From positions 124,001 through 188,000 of the forward strand of contig JBPCKT010000157.1 in NCBI GenBank assembly GCA_051004015.1: a stretch of 64,000 nt of DNA, in the 5' to 3' direction. The stretch is from SXOA01 sp051004015. Its GTDB lineage: Bacteria; Planctomycetota; Planctomycetia; Pirellulales; Pirellulaceae. The notes beneath the pieces are model-generated. The model was not told the origin of the DNA. It worked only from the letters and a program-made list of their open reading frames with translations, and searched no databases. How positions within the stretch are numbered: position 1 is the stretch's first letter; every line of letters starts with the position of its first letter. Below are positions 48,122-56,479 of this stretch, piece by piece. The position numbers and the translations under genes are program-made.

Positions 48122-48162
48122 AATCTGCAATCCACAATCTGCAATCTCCGGAAGGTGCTCTC

Positions 48163-49035
48163 ATGAATCGTCGCTGGTGGCTCCGCCTGGCTTCGCTGGC
48201 GTTTGGATTTTCGGTCTCGTGGTCGGCCACGAACGGGGCCGAGTTGGAGAAGGTCAAGCCGCGGGAGGGGGGATATCGCATTTTGATGGTGACGCAGAGC
48301 GCCGGCTTCAAGCACGGCAGCGTGACCCGCAAGGACGACAAGCTTTCGCCGGCCGAGCGCGTGGTGACGGAGATGGGAATCCGCAGCAACCTGTTTCGCG
48401 TCGATTGCACGCAGGATGCGAAGAAGGACTTCACCAAGGAGAACCTGCAGAACTACGACATCGTCTGGTTCTACACCACGGGCGACCTGCCCATTGAGAA
48501 GGACAACCTAGAGTACTTTTTCAACGACTGGCTGAAGAAGAAGGGGCACGGCTTTATCGGTGCCCACTCGGCGGCGGACACCTTTCACAACTACAAGCCG
48601 TACTGGGACATGATCGGCGGCACGTTTGACGGCCACCCTTGGAACAGCAATGAGAACGTGACCATCACCGTCCACGACGGAAAACACCCCGCCAGCAAGC
48701 CGTGGGGGGAAGAATTCGAAATCCAGGACGAGATTTACCAGTTCAAGAATTGGCAGCCGGAGAAAGTGCGGGTGCTGATGAGCCTGAACATGGCCAAGAC
48801 CAAGCTCAAGCAGCCGCGGCACGTGCCGATCCTGTGGGTGAAAAACTACGGCGACGGCAAGGCCATGCACATGAGCCTGGGACACAATGAGAGCGTCTGG
48901 GAGAACAAGACCTACCAGGAATCGCTGCTGGGCGGCATCAAGTGGATCCTCAACCTGGAATCGGGTGATGCCACGCCGAATCCGGAGCTATCGGTGGAAC
49001 AGGAGAAGAAGGCGAAAGCGGATGCGGGGAAATAG
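48163..49035 (+). CDS. ThuA-like secreted protein
   Basis: 290 residues. Signal peptide (MNRRWWLRLASLAFGFSVSW) followed by a ThuA/trehalose-utilisation domain, a glutamine-amidotransferase-like fold: 'YRILMVTQSAGFKHGSVTRK', 'NYDIVWFYTTGDLPI', 'GHGFIGAHSAADTFHNYKPYWDMIGGTFDGHPW', 'PILWVKNYGDGKAMHMSLGHNESVW'. Planctomycetes encode many such proteins, often with carbohydrate oxidation genes; activity unproved. GGAAGG lies 8 nt before the ATG at 48163. Ends before an inverted repeat shared with the convergent gene. Confidence 0.9.
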   Translation: MNRRWWLRLASLAFGFSVSWSATNGAELEKVKPREGGYRILMVTQSAGFKHGSVTRKDDKLSPAERVVTEMGIRSNLFRVDCTQDAKKDFTKENLQNYDIVWFYTTGDLPIEKDNLEYFFNDWLKKKGHGFIGAHSAADTFHNYKPYWDMIGGTFDGHPWNSNENVTITVHDGKHPASKPWGEEFEIQDEIYQFKNWQPEKVRVLMSLNMAKTKLKQPRHVPILWVKNYGDGKAMHMSLGHNESVWENKTYQESLLGGIKWILNLESGDATPNPELSVEQEKKAKADAGK

Positions 49036-49051
49036 CCCCAGAAAAAAAGAG

Positions 49052-49122
49052 GAAATCTCAAATCTCAAACAATTTCCAATTTTGAAAATAGAAATTCACA
49101 TTTGTTTGAGATTTGAGATTTC
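49052..49122. terminator. Inverted repeat between convergent genes, likely bidirectional terminator
   Basis: Perfect 19-nt AT-rich arms GAAATCTCAAATCTCAAAC (49052-49070) and GTTTGAGATTTGAGATTTC (49104-49122) around a 33-nt loop. AAAAAAA precedes the left arm and TGTTTT follows the right, so termination is plausible in either direction. Similar ATCTGAAATC words occur at 48115-48150. Confidence 0.55.
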
Positions 49123-49139
49123 TGTTTTGGGTCCCGGTG

Positions 49140-49784
49140 CTAGGCCGCCCGTCGCATCGCTCGTCTGGCAACGGCCGCATTTCGCTGAACATCCAGCAGC
49201 GTCAGCCGGCGATAGCTGGTTTTGCCGGTTTTGGTATCCGCGTCTTCCTGATAAATGAGCGAGCCGGTGTGGAGCATACGGGGCATGTAGGTCCAGGCTC
49301 GTTCCAGCGACGCGCGGTCCTGATCCGTGGAGATGATAAGCAGGTCGGTACCGGCCAGGCCGTTGGCGGCGCGGACCAAAGCATCGTAGGGGTCGCCGGG
49401 GACGAGCTTCATTTGCACGTCGGGCCGGCGGAGGTCATGAAAGGCCGACTTCAGCGAGAGGCCGGGCTGATGTTGGGGGCGGGCCTCGAACAGGTCGATG
49501 CCGGTGTATTTGAGCGGCTCTTTCGCGGCTTGCCAGGATAGGACTTCGAACATTCTTTGCGTCCGCAGGCCGTTGCCAATGCCGATTTCCACGACGCTGC
49601 GGATGGATTTTCCCTTGACTGCTTTATAGAGAAAGCGGTCGGGTGCGGGGTGTGAGAAATAGAGAAGCCAGGTGCCCTGGATCAAGCTGCCAACGCTCAC
49701 GTCGCATTCCTTTGCGGACGAAAAAAGTGCCTCTGGCCTAACTTCGTCCAGATGGCGCGGCGGAGTTGATGCGTCTAGAGCCAA
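49140..49784 (-). CDS. Class I SAM-dependent methyltransferase-like protein
   Basis: 214 residues. 'RSVVEIGIGNGLRTQRMFEVL' is motif I of a Rossmann methyltransferase, followed by 'KYTGIDLFEA' (acidic end of beta-2) and 'TDLLIISTDQDRASLERAWTYMPRMLHTGSLIYQED' near the later strands. The substrate is unknown. The start is uncertain: the longest frame begins with TTG at 49784 and no SD is visible; no internal ATG precedes motif I. Convergent with the ThuA-like gene. Confidence 0.7.
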   Translation of the reverse strand: MALDASTPPRHLDEVRPEALFSSAKECDVSVGSLIQGTWLLYFSHPAPDRFLYKAVKGKSIRSVVEIGIGNGLRTQRMFEVLSWQAAKEPLKYTGIDLFEARPQHQPGLSLKSAFHDLRRPDVQMKLVPGDPYDALVRAANGLAGTDLLIISTDQDRASLERAWTYMPRMLHTGSLIYQEDADTKTGKTSYRRLTLLDVQRNAAVARRAMRRAA

Positions 49785-49957
49785 TCGGCACGGCTTGCCC
49801 GGTAGGTGTTATGGGAACGGACATCCCGCAAGGACGGCACACTTTGCCCAGGCGGAGCCAAGACCAGGCCGACGCAAAAATACTTATGTTGCGCTTTTGG
49901 AGGATTAATCTTCCGCTGCACAGATATCAGGCGTTTGTCAAGGTCGGCAAGTGTCAT
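49775..49957 (-). CDS. Hypothetical 60-residue protein
   Basis: Starts MTLADLDKRLISVQRKINPP and contains HKYFCVGLVLAPPGQ. It would overlap the methyltransferase start by 10 nt. No SD and no recognised family; listed because the sequence looks gene-like and fills a 223-nt gap. Confidence 0.3.
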   Translation of the reverse strand: MTLADLDKRLISVQRKINPPKAQHKYFCVGLVLAPPGQSVPSLRDVRSHNTYRASRADWL

Positions 49958-50007
49958 GTTGGTGATACTGTATTCACGCCCACCCAAACTCGTGGGTGTG
50001 CCACCTC

Positions 50008-51309
50008 TCAATACTTCTTCACCACCACCGCGCTCGCCTGCCCTTGGGGTGTCATGTTCAAATTGATGAAGTTGCCGCCGGGTGAAGCATCCGCGGAAGT
50101 CACCACGGCCACCGGACACAGCGGATCAACAGTCTGGTAGTTCAGCGTGCGGAACAGACGGCCGTGCCGGAGGGAAAGAATGCTGGCGATCAGCTCGACG
50201 AGGCCGCTGCCGGCGCCGAGGTTGCCGAAGTAACTCTTGGCGGCGGTGACGGGGATATCGGGGCGAGAAGCGAAGATGCGGCGGATTCCCTGGGCTTCGG
50301 CGGCGTCGGACTTGTGCGTTCCCAGGCCGTGGGCGTTGATGTGGCCGACTTGCTCGGGGGTCAGGCCGCTGGTCCGCAGTGATTGTGTCAGCACGTTGCG
50401 AACTGCCTGATCCAGTTGGCCGACGCCATTCTTGTCGGTCACGGAGGTGGATCCAAAGCCGATGACTTCGCCCAGGATTGTGGCGCCGCGAGCCTTCGCG
50501 TATTCCAGCTCTTCGAGCATGATCGCCCCGGCCCCCTCGCCGATCACCTGGCCAGTGCGATGCAGGTCGAAGGGGCGGCTGAGGGTGGCGGGGTTGTCGC
50601 CATCTTCGGCAATTTCTTCCTGCGTGACGATATGCACCGTTCGCGCGGGATGGATGCGGGTGCCGGTTGCGCCGGCAATCATCACGTCGGCGTGGCCACG
50701 AGAGATGGTCTGGTAGGCTTCGCTCACCGCCATGTTGGCGGATGCTTCCCTCATCGTGAGCGAGTTGTTGGGGCCGTGCAGGTCGTTGAAGATGGCGATG
50801 TGGGCGGCGGGCAGGTTGGGCAGATACTTGAGCAGCCATAGAGGATCGACGGCGCTCTTGAACTTTTCCCCCCACATCCTGAAATCGAATTCCCCCTGCT
50901 CATTCAGGCAGTTGCGAATGCCGTCCGCGAAGTCCTGGGGCAGCGTCATCATGTAGTCGGAGCCATAAAGCACGCCGACGCGATCCCGGTCCACATCCGC
51001 CAGCGGCAAGCGGCTGTGCGTGAGGGCGAGTTGGGCGACGGCCACTCCCATCTGAATCTCGCGGCACATCATCTTGAGGCTCTTCTTGATGTTCCGCCCC
51101 ATCATCTTTTCGAGCGGGCCGAAATCCTCAATGACGCCGGTGAACTCGCGGGCCTCGCCGCCGAACTTCGTCGGCAGCCGGTCGGCGGGGATGGATTGCA
51201 GCGGACCGATGCCGCTCTGGCCGGCGGAAAGCGCTTGCCAGAGTTTTTCGGGTGTGTTTCCCAGAGGGCTGACCAGTCCCAGACCGGTTACGACAACGCG
51301 GCGCGACAT
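50008..51309 (-). CDS. Beta-ketoacyl synthase-like protein lacking the catalytic Cys
   Basis: 433 residues, thiolase fold, closest to KAS II (FabF): 'RRVVVTGLGLVSPLGNTPE', 'GHADVMIAGATGTRIHP', 'INAHGLGTHKSDAAEAQ', 'AAKSYFGNLGAGSGLVE'. In FabF the nucleophile region reads ATACTS; here the aligned stretch is TMREAS, so the Cys is replaced by Glu. The first active-site His (NAHG) and Lys (AAKS) remain, but the second His is Asn (FGN). It cannot condense by the normal route and may act as a decarboxylase, a chain-length-factor-like partner, or a scaffold. ATG at 51309 (MSRRVVV). Downstream of a HD-GYP gene. Confidence 0.88.
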   Translation of the reverse strand: MSRRVVVTGLGLVSPLGNTPEKLWQALSAGQSGIGPLQSIPADRLPTKFGGEAREFTGVIEDFGPLEKMMGRNIKKSLKMMCREIQMGVAVAQLALTHSRLPLADVDRDRVGVLYGSDYMMTLPQDFADGIRNCLNEQGEFDFRMWGEKFKSAVDPLWLLKYLPNLPAAHIAIFNDLHGPNNSLTMREASANMAVSEAYQTISRGHADVMIAGATGTRIHPARTVHIVTQEEIAEDGDNPATLSRPFDLHRTGQVIGEGAGAIMLEELEYAKARGATILGEVIGFGSTSVTDKNGVGQLDQAVRNVLTQSLRTSGLTPEQVGHINAHGLGTHKSDAAEAQGIRRIFASRPDIPVTAAKSYFGNLGAGSGLVELIASILSLRHGRLFRTLNYQTVDPLCPVAVVTSADASPGGNFINLNMTPQGQASAVVVKKY

Positions 51310-51477
51310 GCAAGCAACTATCAAAGTAGGAGAAACGCAAGCAAGCCCAATGGCTCCATTAACGAAGCGTCATTTTAGTGAGACGCGCGTAAACCGTCGA
51401 GGCGCGAGAGACTTGTTGGCCAGAGCGGCCAGTCCCAAGACCCTGAACCCGGCCCTCTTCGACGGGGAGAGAGAGAA

Positions 51478-53130
51478 TTAAACCCACTGTTGCACGTCCA
51501 GCGTCAGGTTGGCCCGTTCCTGGGCGCTCATGGCGGTGATGTCGGAGCGGACGGCGAAGAAGGCGGCTACGACTTCGGGGTCCCATTGCTGGCCCGCCCC
51601 GCGGCGCAGAATCTCGTCCACCTTGCCGGCATCCATGCCTTTGCGGTAGGGGCGGTCGCTGGACATTGCATCGTAGGCGTCGGCCACCGCCACGATTCGG
51701 GCGATCCTGGGCGTTTGATCCCCCGTGAGCTTGAACGGATAGCCGCGGCCGTCCCACTGTTCGTGATGATGCAGCACGGCCGGCAAAACGCTGGCGAACT
51801 GGCGGATATCGGCCAGGATGCGGTAGCCCAATTCAGGGTGTTGCTTGATCTGGTCGAATTCTTCGTCGGTGAGCTTGCCTGGTTTGCGGAGCACGGCGTC
51901 ATCGATGCCGATTTTCCCGATGTCGTGCAGCAGGCCCGCCATGTACAGCGTGTGCAAGGTGGCCGGATCGCAGCCGAGCTCCTTGGCGAGTCGGACGGAG
52001 ACGCGGGCCACGCGGTCGCTGTGGCCGCAGGTGTAGGGATCCTTGGCGTCGATGGCGGAGGTCAGAGCCCGCACCACGCTGGCCAGGAATTCGTTTTGTT
52101 CGCGATACAGGTCGCGGTTGCCGGCGTGGATGCCGACCATCGCCCCCACGGAGTTGAGCAGGCTGGCTTCCACCGTGCCGAACTCCCCTCCCTCGCGATG
52201 ATTGAAGGCCGCCAGCCAGCCGAACACGCGGTCCCCTTCCGCGATGGAAACCACGATGAGCTGCTGAATTCCGGGGAAGCTCCAGCCGTCGCCGGCGATT
52301 GCCCGGTCGTTCATGACCCGCGGCCCGCAGCCGGCATTGAGCTGCAATTGTTCGATCAATTCCGTAAACTGCTGACTGTTGACCGGGCACGCTCCGGAAT
52401 TCAGGAGCACGCTTTCGGTCCGGGCTTTGTACGTGTTCTCGCCATCACGCGCGACCGGCAACAGTTGAATGGCAATGGATTGAGCGGGCAGACAATCGAG
52501 TAGCCAGTCTAAGACAAGGCGACAGAGCTGCTCATCGTCGGCGGAAATGCGGAGGTTCTGCGTCACCCCGTGGAGCAGGCAGATTTCCTCATAGGTGCTC
52601 GCCAGGTTGTCGGAGAGTTTTTCGACTTCCCGCTCCAGCTTTTTGCTGCGGGCGTCGGCAGCGATCTGCGCTTGCACCGCCATCGCCAGCCGGTGGAGCG
52701 CGTCGGGCGACCAAATGGTCTGGCGACTCATCCAGAGGGCGGCTTTTTCCTCGCTCAGGCCGAGCAATTGGGCCGGGCCGGACAGGCTTTCATCCGCCGC
52801 TAGCGCGCGAGTTACAAATGCCGCGGTGGCGACGACCCCTTCTCCCGTGGACAGGCCGAGCGGAATCGCCAAGACCAAAAGGCTGTCTTCGTCTTGAATG
52901 AACTGCGATTCGCCGCCCACCAGGGCCCGAGCCAGCTCGCCGCGGAGCGGATCGTTGCTGCCCGGCTGGAGGGTGGCGTGGGAGAGTTCGCCGCTCCCGC
53001 GCGACCAGAACGAAAACGGCGTTCCAAACGTCCTCCGCAGAATGGCGGCCAGCGGCGCGAACTCGCCGATCGCATCCGCTTCAGTCAGCGGAAAAACAGT
53101 CTGGAACGGAAACTCAGTCACAGCGGACAT
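51478..53130 (-). CDS. GAF-HD-GYP domain protein, probable cyclic di-GMP phosphodiesterase
   Basis: 550 residues. The N-terminal 170 residues have no clear domain, a coiled-coil ('SKKLEREVEKLSDNLASTYEEICLLHGV') follows, then a GAF-like sensor region (about 195-345), and a C-terminal HD-GYP domain: 'VVRALTSAIDAKDPYTCGHSDRVARVSVRLA', 'LYMAGLLHDIGKIGIDDAVLRKPGKL', 'HPELGYRIL', 'HHHEQWDGRGYP', 'IARIVAVADAYDAMSSDRPYRKGM'. All metal-binding His/Asp residues are present. Such proteins hydrolyse cyclic di-GMP. No receiver domain. Cytoplasmic. Confidence 0.92.
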   Translation of the reverse strand: MSAVTEFPFQTVFPLTEADAIGEFAPLAAILRRTFGTPFSFWSRGSGELSHATLQPGSNDPLRGELARALVGGESQFIQDEDSLLVLAIPLGLSTGEGVVATAAFVTRALAADESLSGPAQLLGLSEEKAALWMSRQTIWSPDALHRLAMAVQAQIAADARSKKLEREVEKLSDNLASTYEEICLLHGVTQNLRISADDEQLCRLVLDWLLDCLPAQSIAIQLLPVARDGENTYKARTESVLLNSGACPVNSQQFTELIEQLQLNAGCGPRVMNDRAIAGDGWSFPGIQQLIVVSIAEGDRVFGWLAAFNHREGGEFGTVEASLLNSVGAMVGIHAGNRDLYREQNEFLASVVRALTSAIDAKDPYTCGHSDRVARVSVRLAKELGCDPATLHTLYMAGLLHDIGKIGIDDAVLRKPGKLTDEEFDQIKQHPELGYRILADIRQFASVLPAVLHHHEQWDGRGYPFKLTGDQTPRIARIVAVADAYDAMSSDRPYRKGMDAGKVDEILRRGAGQQWDPEVVAAFFAVRSDITAMSAQERANLTLDVQQWV

Positions 53131-53442
53131 CGGTGCGCCCCACGCAGTTAAACGGCCTCATGTGCAACCGTAGGTCAAATCCACGCCCAGAGCCGAACCG
53201 GGCGAGGAGAATCTCGCGAAGTAATCCTTGGCGCGAGAACCGGTGATGCGGGAAACGAATATACGGATTCTGCGAGGTGGCTGCATATTCGTCGATGTTG
53301 GCTTCATCCCTACGATCGGATCGCGGGAACCGAGAGTCCGCGGGCTGGGTTGGCTGCGTTCAAGCCCCTGCAGACAGGGGACGATGAAGAAGGAAGCGGC
53401 AGGGAAGCCCGGTTCACCGAGCGACAGGACCAGGCGGACATC
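53131..53442. other. Intergenic region, 312 nt
   Basis: Divergent spacer between the HD-GYP gene and the DUF2726 gene. It contains a short palindrome CCCCTGcagaCAGGGG (53368-53383). No gene or firm promoter found. Confidence 0.4.
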
Positions 53443-53964
53443 ATGCGCGAGCTTTTGCTTCAAAACTGGCAGGTGATCGCCGGCGGGCTCGTCGCGGCCG
53501 TGGTGCTCTTCATCGCCTTCATTTCGCTCCGCGCCGCCCCCTATCCCTACGAGCGCCGCGGCGTGATGCTCGGCCCCGCCGAAATCAGCTTCTTCCGCAC
53601 GCTGCAATCGGCTGTACGCGAGGACTGGATTATCCTCTCGATGGTCCGCTTGACGGACGTCATCAAGGTCCGTCCGAAAACTCGGCAGCACCAGATCTGG
53701 CAAAGCCGCATCTATGGCAAGCACCTCGACTTCGTGATTTGCGATTATGAAACGCTGGAAGTGAAGCTGGCGATCGAGCTGGAGGACTTCACGCAGCGCC
53801 GCGCCGATCGCCGCGTGCGTGACCGCTTTGTCAACACAGCGCTGACCGCCGCCGGCCTGCCGCTGCTCCGCGTGAAGGTGGAAGAAAAGTATGAAACCTC
53901 GGCCTTGCGCAAGGACATCGAAGATGCGCTCGGTATCGCCAAGAAGAAAAAGCGGTCGGCGTAG
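53443..53964 (+). CDS. DUF2726 membrane-anchored protein
   Basis: 173 residues. One N-terminal transmembrane helix (VIAGGLVAAVVLFIAFI) and then a DUF2726 domain: 'YERRGVMLGPAEISFFRTLQ', 'MVRLTDVIKVRP', 'HLDFVICDYETLEVKLAIELED', 'AGLPLLRVKV'. DUF2726 is related to restriction-endonuclease-like NERD/PD-(D/E)XK folds; the D...E.K-type residues (DFVICD, KLAIELED) are visible, but nuclease activity is unproved. The ATG at 53443 follows AGGCGGA. Ends 315 nt before the DUF1549 gene, so transcribed separately. Confidence 0.8.
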   Translation: MRELLLQNWQVIAGGLVAAVVLFIAFISLRAAPYPYERRGVMLGPAEISFFRTLQSAVREDWIILSMVRLTDVIKVRPKTRQHQIWQSRIYGKHLDFVICDYETLEVKLAIELEDFTQRRADRRVRDRFVNTALTAAGLPLLRVKVEEKYETSALRKDIEDALGIAKKKKRSA

Positions 53965-54279
53965 ATTTCCGCGGCGCGGCATGATCCTTGCAGACTTCTC
54001 GCGGTCGCAGGAGTCTTGGGAGACCCTTCGCACCCGCCTGCCGCCGAATTCCCTGATTCCCTGAGCCCGCTGGTCTTTGGCCGTAACACTTCTCCCCTTC
54101 CCGCCATATTTAGACGACTTTGCCAGGGCCCGCCCCAGTTGTGGGAAAATGTTTGACATAAATCGCGGCTTATGAGTACGATGGGACGGGCAAGTCGTTT
54201 GTTAGACAGAATTCCCACTTGGGTCGCACCCGCGGTGTGCTGCGGGTGAAGGCTAGAACTCTGCCAAGGAGCTAGTATC
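53965..54279. other. Intergenic region with the DUF1549 promoter, 315 nt
   Basis: Holds the likely promoter at 54153-54182 and the untranslated leader of the next gene. Short ORFs here show no coding features. Confidence 0.5.
54153..54182 (+). promoter_or_regulatory. Sigma-70-type promoter for the DUF1549/DUF1501 genes
   Basis: Perfect -35 TTGACA (54153-54158), 18-nt spacer, and -10 TACGAT (54177-54182, 4 of 6). The predicted start near 54189 would give a leader of about 90 nt. Confidence 0.5.
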
Positions 54280-56394
54280 GTGCGGCATTTCGCCCGTTGG
54301 GGTTTGGCAATTCTGTGCGTCGGTTTCTCGGTCCCTCTTTCGGCCACCGAACTCGACCAAATCGTGGACCGCGAGAACAAGTCCGCGGGAATCAAACTGG
54401 CTGCCGCTCCGGTCGTGGGGGACCATGTCTTCCTGCGGCGGATATACGTCGATCTCATCGGCCGCATCCCCACCGCCGCCGAAGTCCAGGAATTCGCCAG
54501 TTGGCCCGCACAAGGCCGCCGCGAGAAACTCGTTGACAAGCTCATCGCCGACGAGCGGTTTGCTGATCGCTGGACCATTTTCTACGCGGACATGCTCCGC
54601 TTGCGGTCGAACGCGACGGGCGGTCCGGCTCTCATCGCCTACGTCCATAACGCCGTAAAAACGGGCATGCCGTATGACGAGATGTGCCGCCGTTTGATCT
54701 ACACCAACGGCAAAGCCAACCGCGTTCCGGAAGCCGGCTTTATTTTGGGGGATGACGCCGATCCGCTGGCGATGGCGAGCATCACCTCGCAGGTATTCAT
54801 GGGTGTCCGCATCGGCTGTGCCCAGTGCCACGACCATCCCTTTGACGTCTGGAAGCGGCGGGACTTTTACGACATGGCCGCCTACTTCGGCAAGACCCGA
54901 CGTTATGAAAGTCAACTGACTCGCGTGGTCTATGCCACCGAAGCGGACCAGAACACCATCCTCTGGCCACCGGAAGGTGAAGGCGCCGACGCCGACCGCA
55001 AGCCCATTCCGCCGAAGTTTCCCTTCGGGCTGTCGGCCTTCGAAAAGCAGCCGCAGTACATGGCTCGTTTGGAGAACGTGCGCAAGGCCAAAGAAGAAGC
55101 CAAAGCCAAGCCGCTCGCCAAGGGACCCTCGGTGGATGACCTGCTCAACGACACTGCCGACAAGGTCGCCAAGACGGCCAGCGGCAAATTGCCCGAAGGA
55201 GGCGTGACCGCCGAAGCCAAGGCCGAAATTCGCAAGATCGATCCGTCCGCGGGGGGCTTCAAGAGTAGCGAGCTGCGTGAGCAATTGGCGAAACAGGTTA
55301 CCGACCCCCGGAACCGCTATTTCTCCCGAGCTCTTGTGAACCGCGTCTGGAAGACTCTGGTGGGTCGGGGATTCGTGGAGCCTGTCGATGATTTCCGGAC
55401 GGATAACCTGGCTGCCCATCCGCAGACCCTGGATTACCTGGCCGATGAGTTTGTAGCCAGCGACTACGATCTGCGGACGGTGGTTAAGCTGGTGGTCATC
55501 AGTGACGCGTACCAACGTGATCATGCTCCCGAAGCTACCGATGAGCCGACGCGGCAGGAAATGGAAGTCGCGCTGCTGGCGACGCCGATGCGGCGGATGA
55601 TTGCGGAATCCCTCTACGATAGCGTCGTCACCGCCGGCCACTTGTTTGAACCCAAGCATAGCCCGGGCAAGAACACGAAGGTTCTGACGGAAATCGTTCG
55701 CGTCCCCAAGACCGGTGTCGGCAAGCCTGCCGAGCTGCTCAAGATCGCCGGTAAGCCGGCCATGAAGGGGATGGAGGGGAAGGAAAAGATGGCTGCCGCC
55801 GTTGGGAGTTATGCCTTGGAAGAGGCGATTGAGCTCGATTTCACGGCACTCCTCAAAGCCAGCGACGACGAGCCCGAAGTGGATGAAATGAAGGTCATTT
55901 CCAAGGAAGAGTTGGAAGCCCAGCGCATGACGCAAGAGAGAATGATGCGGACCAAGATGGAGTACGTCGAACAGACCGTCACGCGGACCATCGATGACAA
56001 CCCAGTCTTCAACACGTCCCTTCGCATGCAGTCTCCCGCTCCCGAAGGGCATTTTCTCCGCGTCTTCGGCCAGCCAAACCGAAATGATTTGGGCGATTTG
56101 CGGGACGATAGCGCCTCCATGCGTCAGGCCCTGATGATGCTCAACGGCCGTGTCTCCCACGAAGCCGCCCGTGTCGGCGATCTGGAGCCGATTGCGAATT
56201 TCGTACACGGAAAAGATGCCAATCCCGAAGAAGCGGTCAAGTTTGCCTACCTCGAAATCCTCACCCGCAAACCGAGTGCGGAAGAGATCAAGGAAGGGAA
56301 GGAAATTATCGCCGCCGCAACGAGCACGCCTGATGGCGTCGCCGACCTGCGATGGATCCTCCTCAACTGCAACGAATTCCGTTTTCTGCCCTAA
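54280..56394 (+). CDS. DUF1549/DUF1553 secreted CxxCH protein
   Basis: 704 residues. Signal peptide (RHFARWGLAILCVGFSVPLSA), DUF1549 at about 25-235 ('FLRRIYVDLIGRIPTAAEVQEF', 'FADRWTIFYADML') with a heme-type motif 'GCAQCHDHPFDVW', a charged linker, and DUF1553 at about 330-690 ('RYFSRALVNRVWKTLVGRGFVEPVDDFRTDN', 'AYQRDH', 'FLRVFGQPNR', 'ALMMLNGR', 'YLEILTRKPSAEE', 'RWILLNCNEFRFLP'). These planctomycete proteins almost always pair with DUF1501, as here 85 nt downstream; probably periplasmic, function unproved. GTG start at 54280 with AAGGAG 9-10 nt upstream. Confidence 0.93.
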   Translation: MRHFARWGLAILCVGFSVPLSATELDQIVDRENKSAGIKLAAAPVVGDHVFLRRIYVDLIGRIPTAAEVQEFASWPAQGRREKLVDKLIADERFADRWTIFYADMLRLRSNATGGPALIAYVHNAVKTGMPYDEMCRRLIYTNGKANRVPEAGFILGDDADPLAMASITSQVFMGVRIGCAQCHDHPFDVWKRRDFYDMAAYFGKTRRYESQLTRVVYATEADQNTILWPPEGEGADADRKPIPPKFPFGLSAFEKQPQYMARLENVRKAKEEAKAKPLAKGPSVDDLLNDTADKVAKTASGKLPEGGVTAEAKAEIRKIDPSAGGFKSSELREQLAKQVTDPRNRYFSRALVNRVWKTLVGRGFVEPVDDFRTDNLAAHPQTLDYLADEFVASDYDLRTVVKLVVISDAYQRDHAPEATDEPTRQEMEVALLATPMRRMIAESLYDSVVTAGHLFEPKHSPGKNTKVLTEIVRVPKTGVGKPAELLKIAGKPAMKGMEGKEKMAAAVGSYALEEAIELDFTALLKASDDEPEVDEMKVISKEELEAQRMTQERMMRTKMEYVEQTVTRTIDDNPVFNTSLRMQSPAPEGHFLRVFGQPNRNDLGDLRDDSASMRQALMMLNGRVSHEAARVGDLEPIANFVHGKDANPEEAVKFAYLEILTRKPSAEEIKEGKEIIAAATSTPDGVADLRWILLNCNEFRFLP

Positions 56395-56396
56395 AG

Positions 56397-56425
56397 TGGG
56401 GTAAGGCTTCCAGCCTTCCCAGCAT
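56397..56425. repeat. Short palindrome between the paired genes
   Basis: GGGGTAAGGCTTCCAGCCTT, then CCCAGCATC: arms AAGGCT/AGCCTT around TCC. It directly follows the DUF1549 stop codon and has the same GTA(G/A)...TCC... style as the palindromes near the tRNA array. Confidence 0.5.
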
Positions 56426-56479
56426 CCTCATACGACAATTCAATAAGACATCATCCCCGGTACTTCAAGGAGTCGGACT

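Noticed and set aside
54253..56208. 651-aa minus-strand ORF
   Set aside because: Antisense to the DUF1549/DUF1553 gene.
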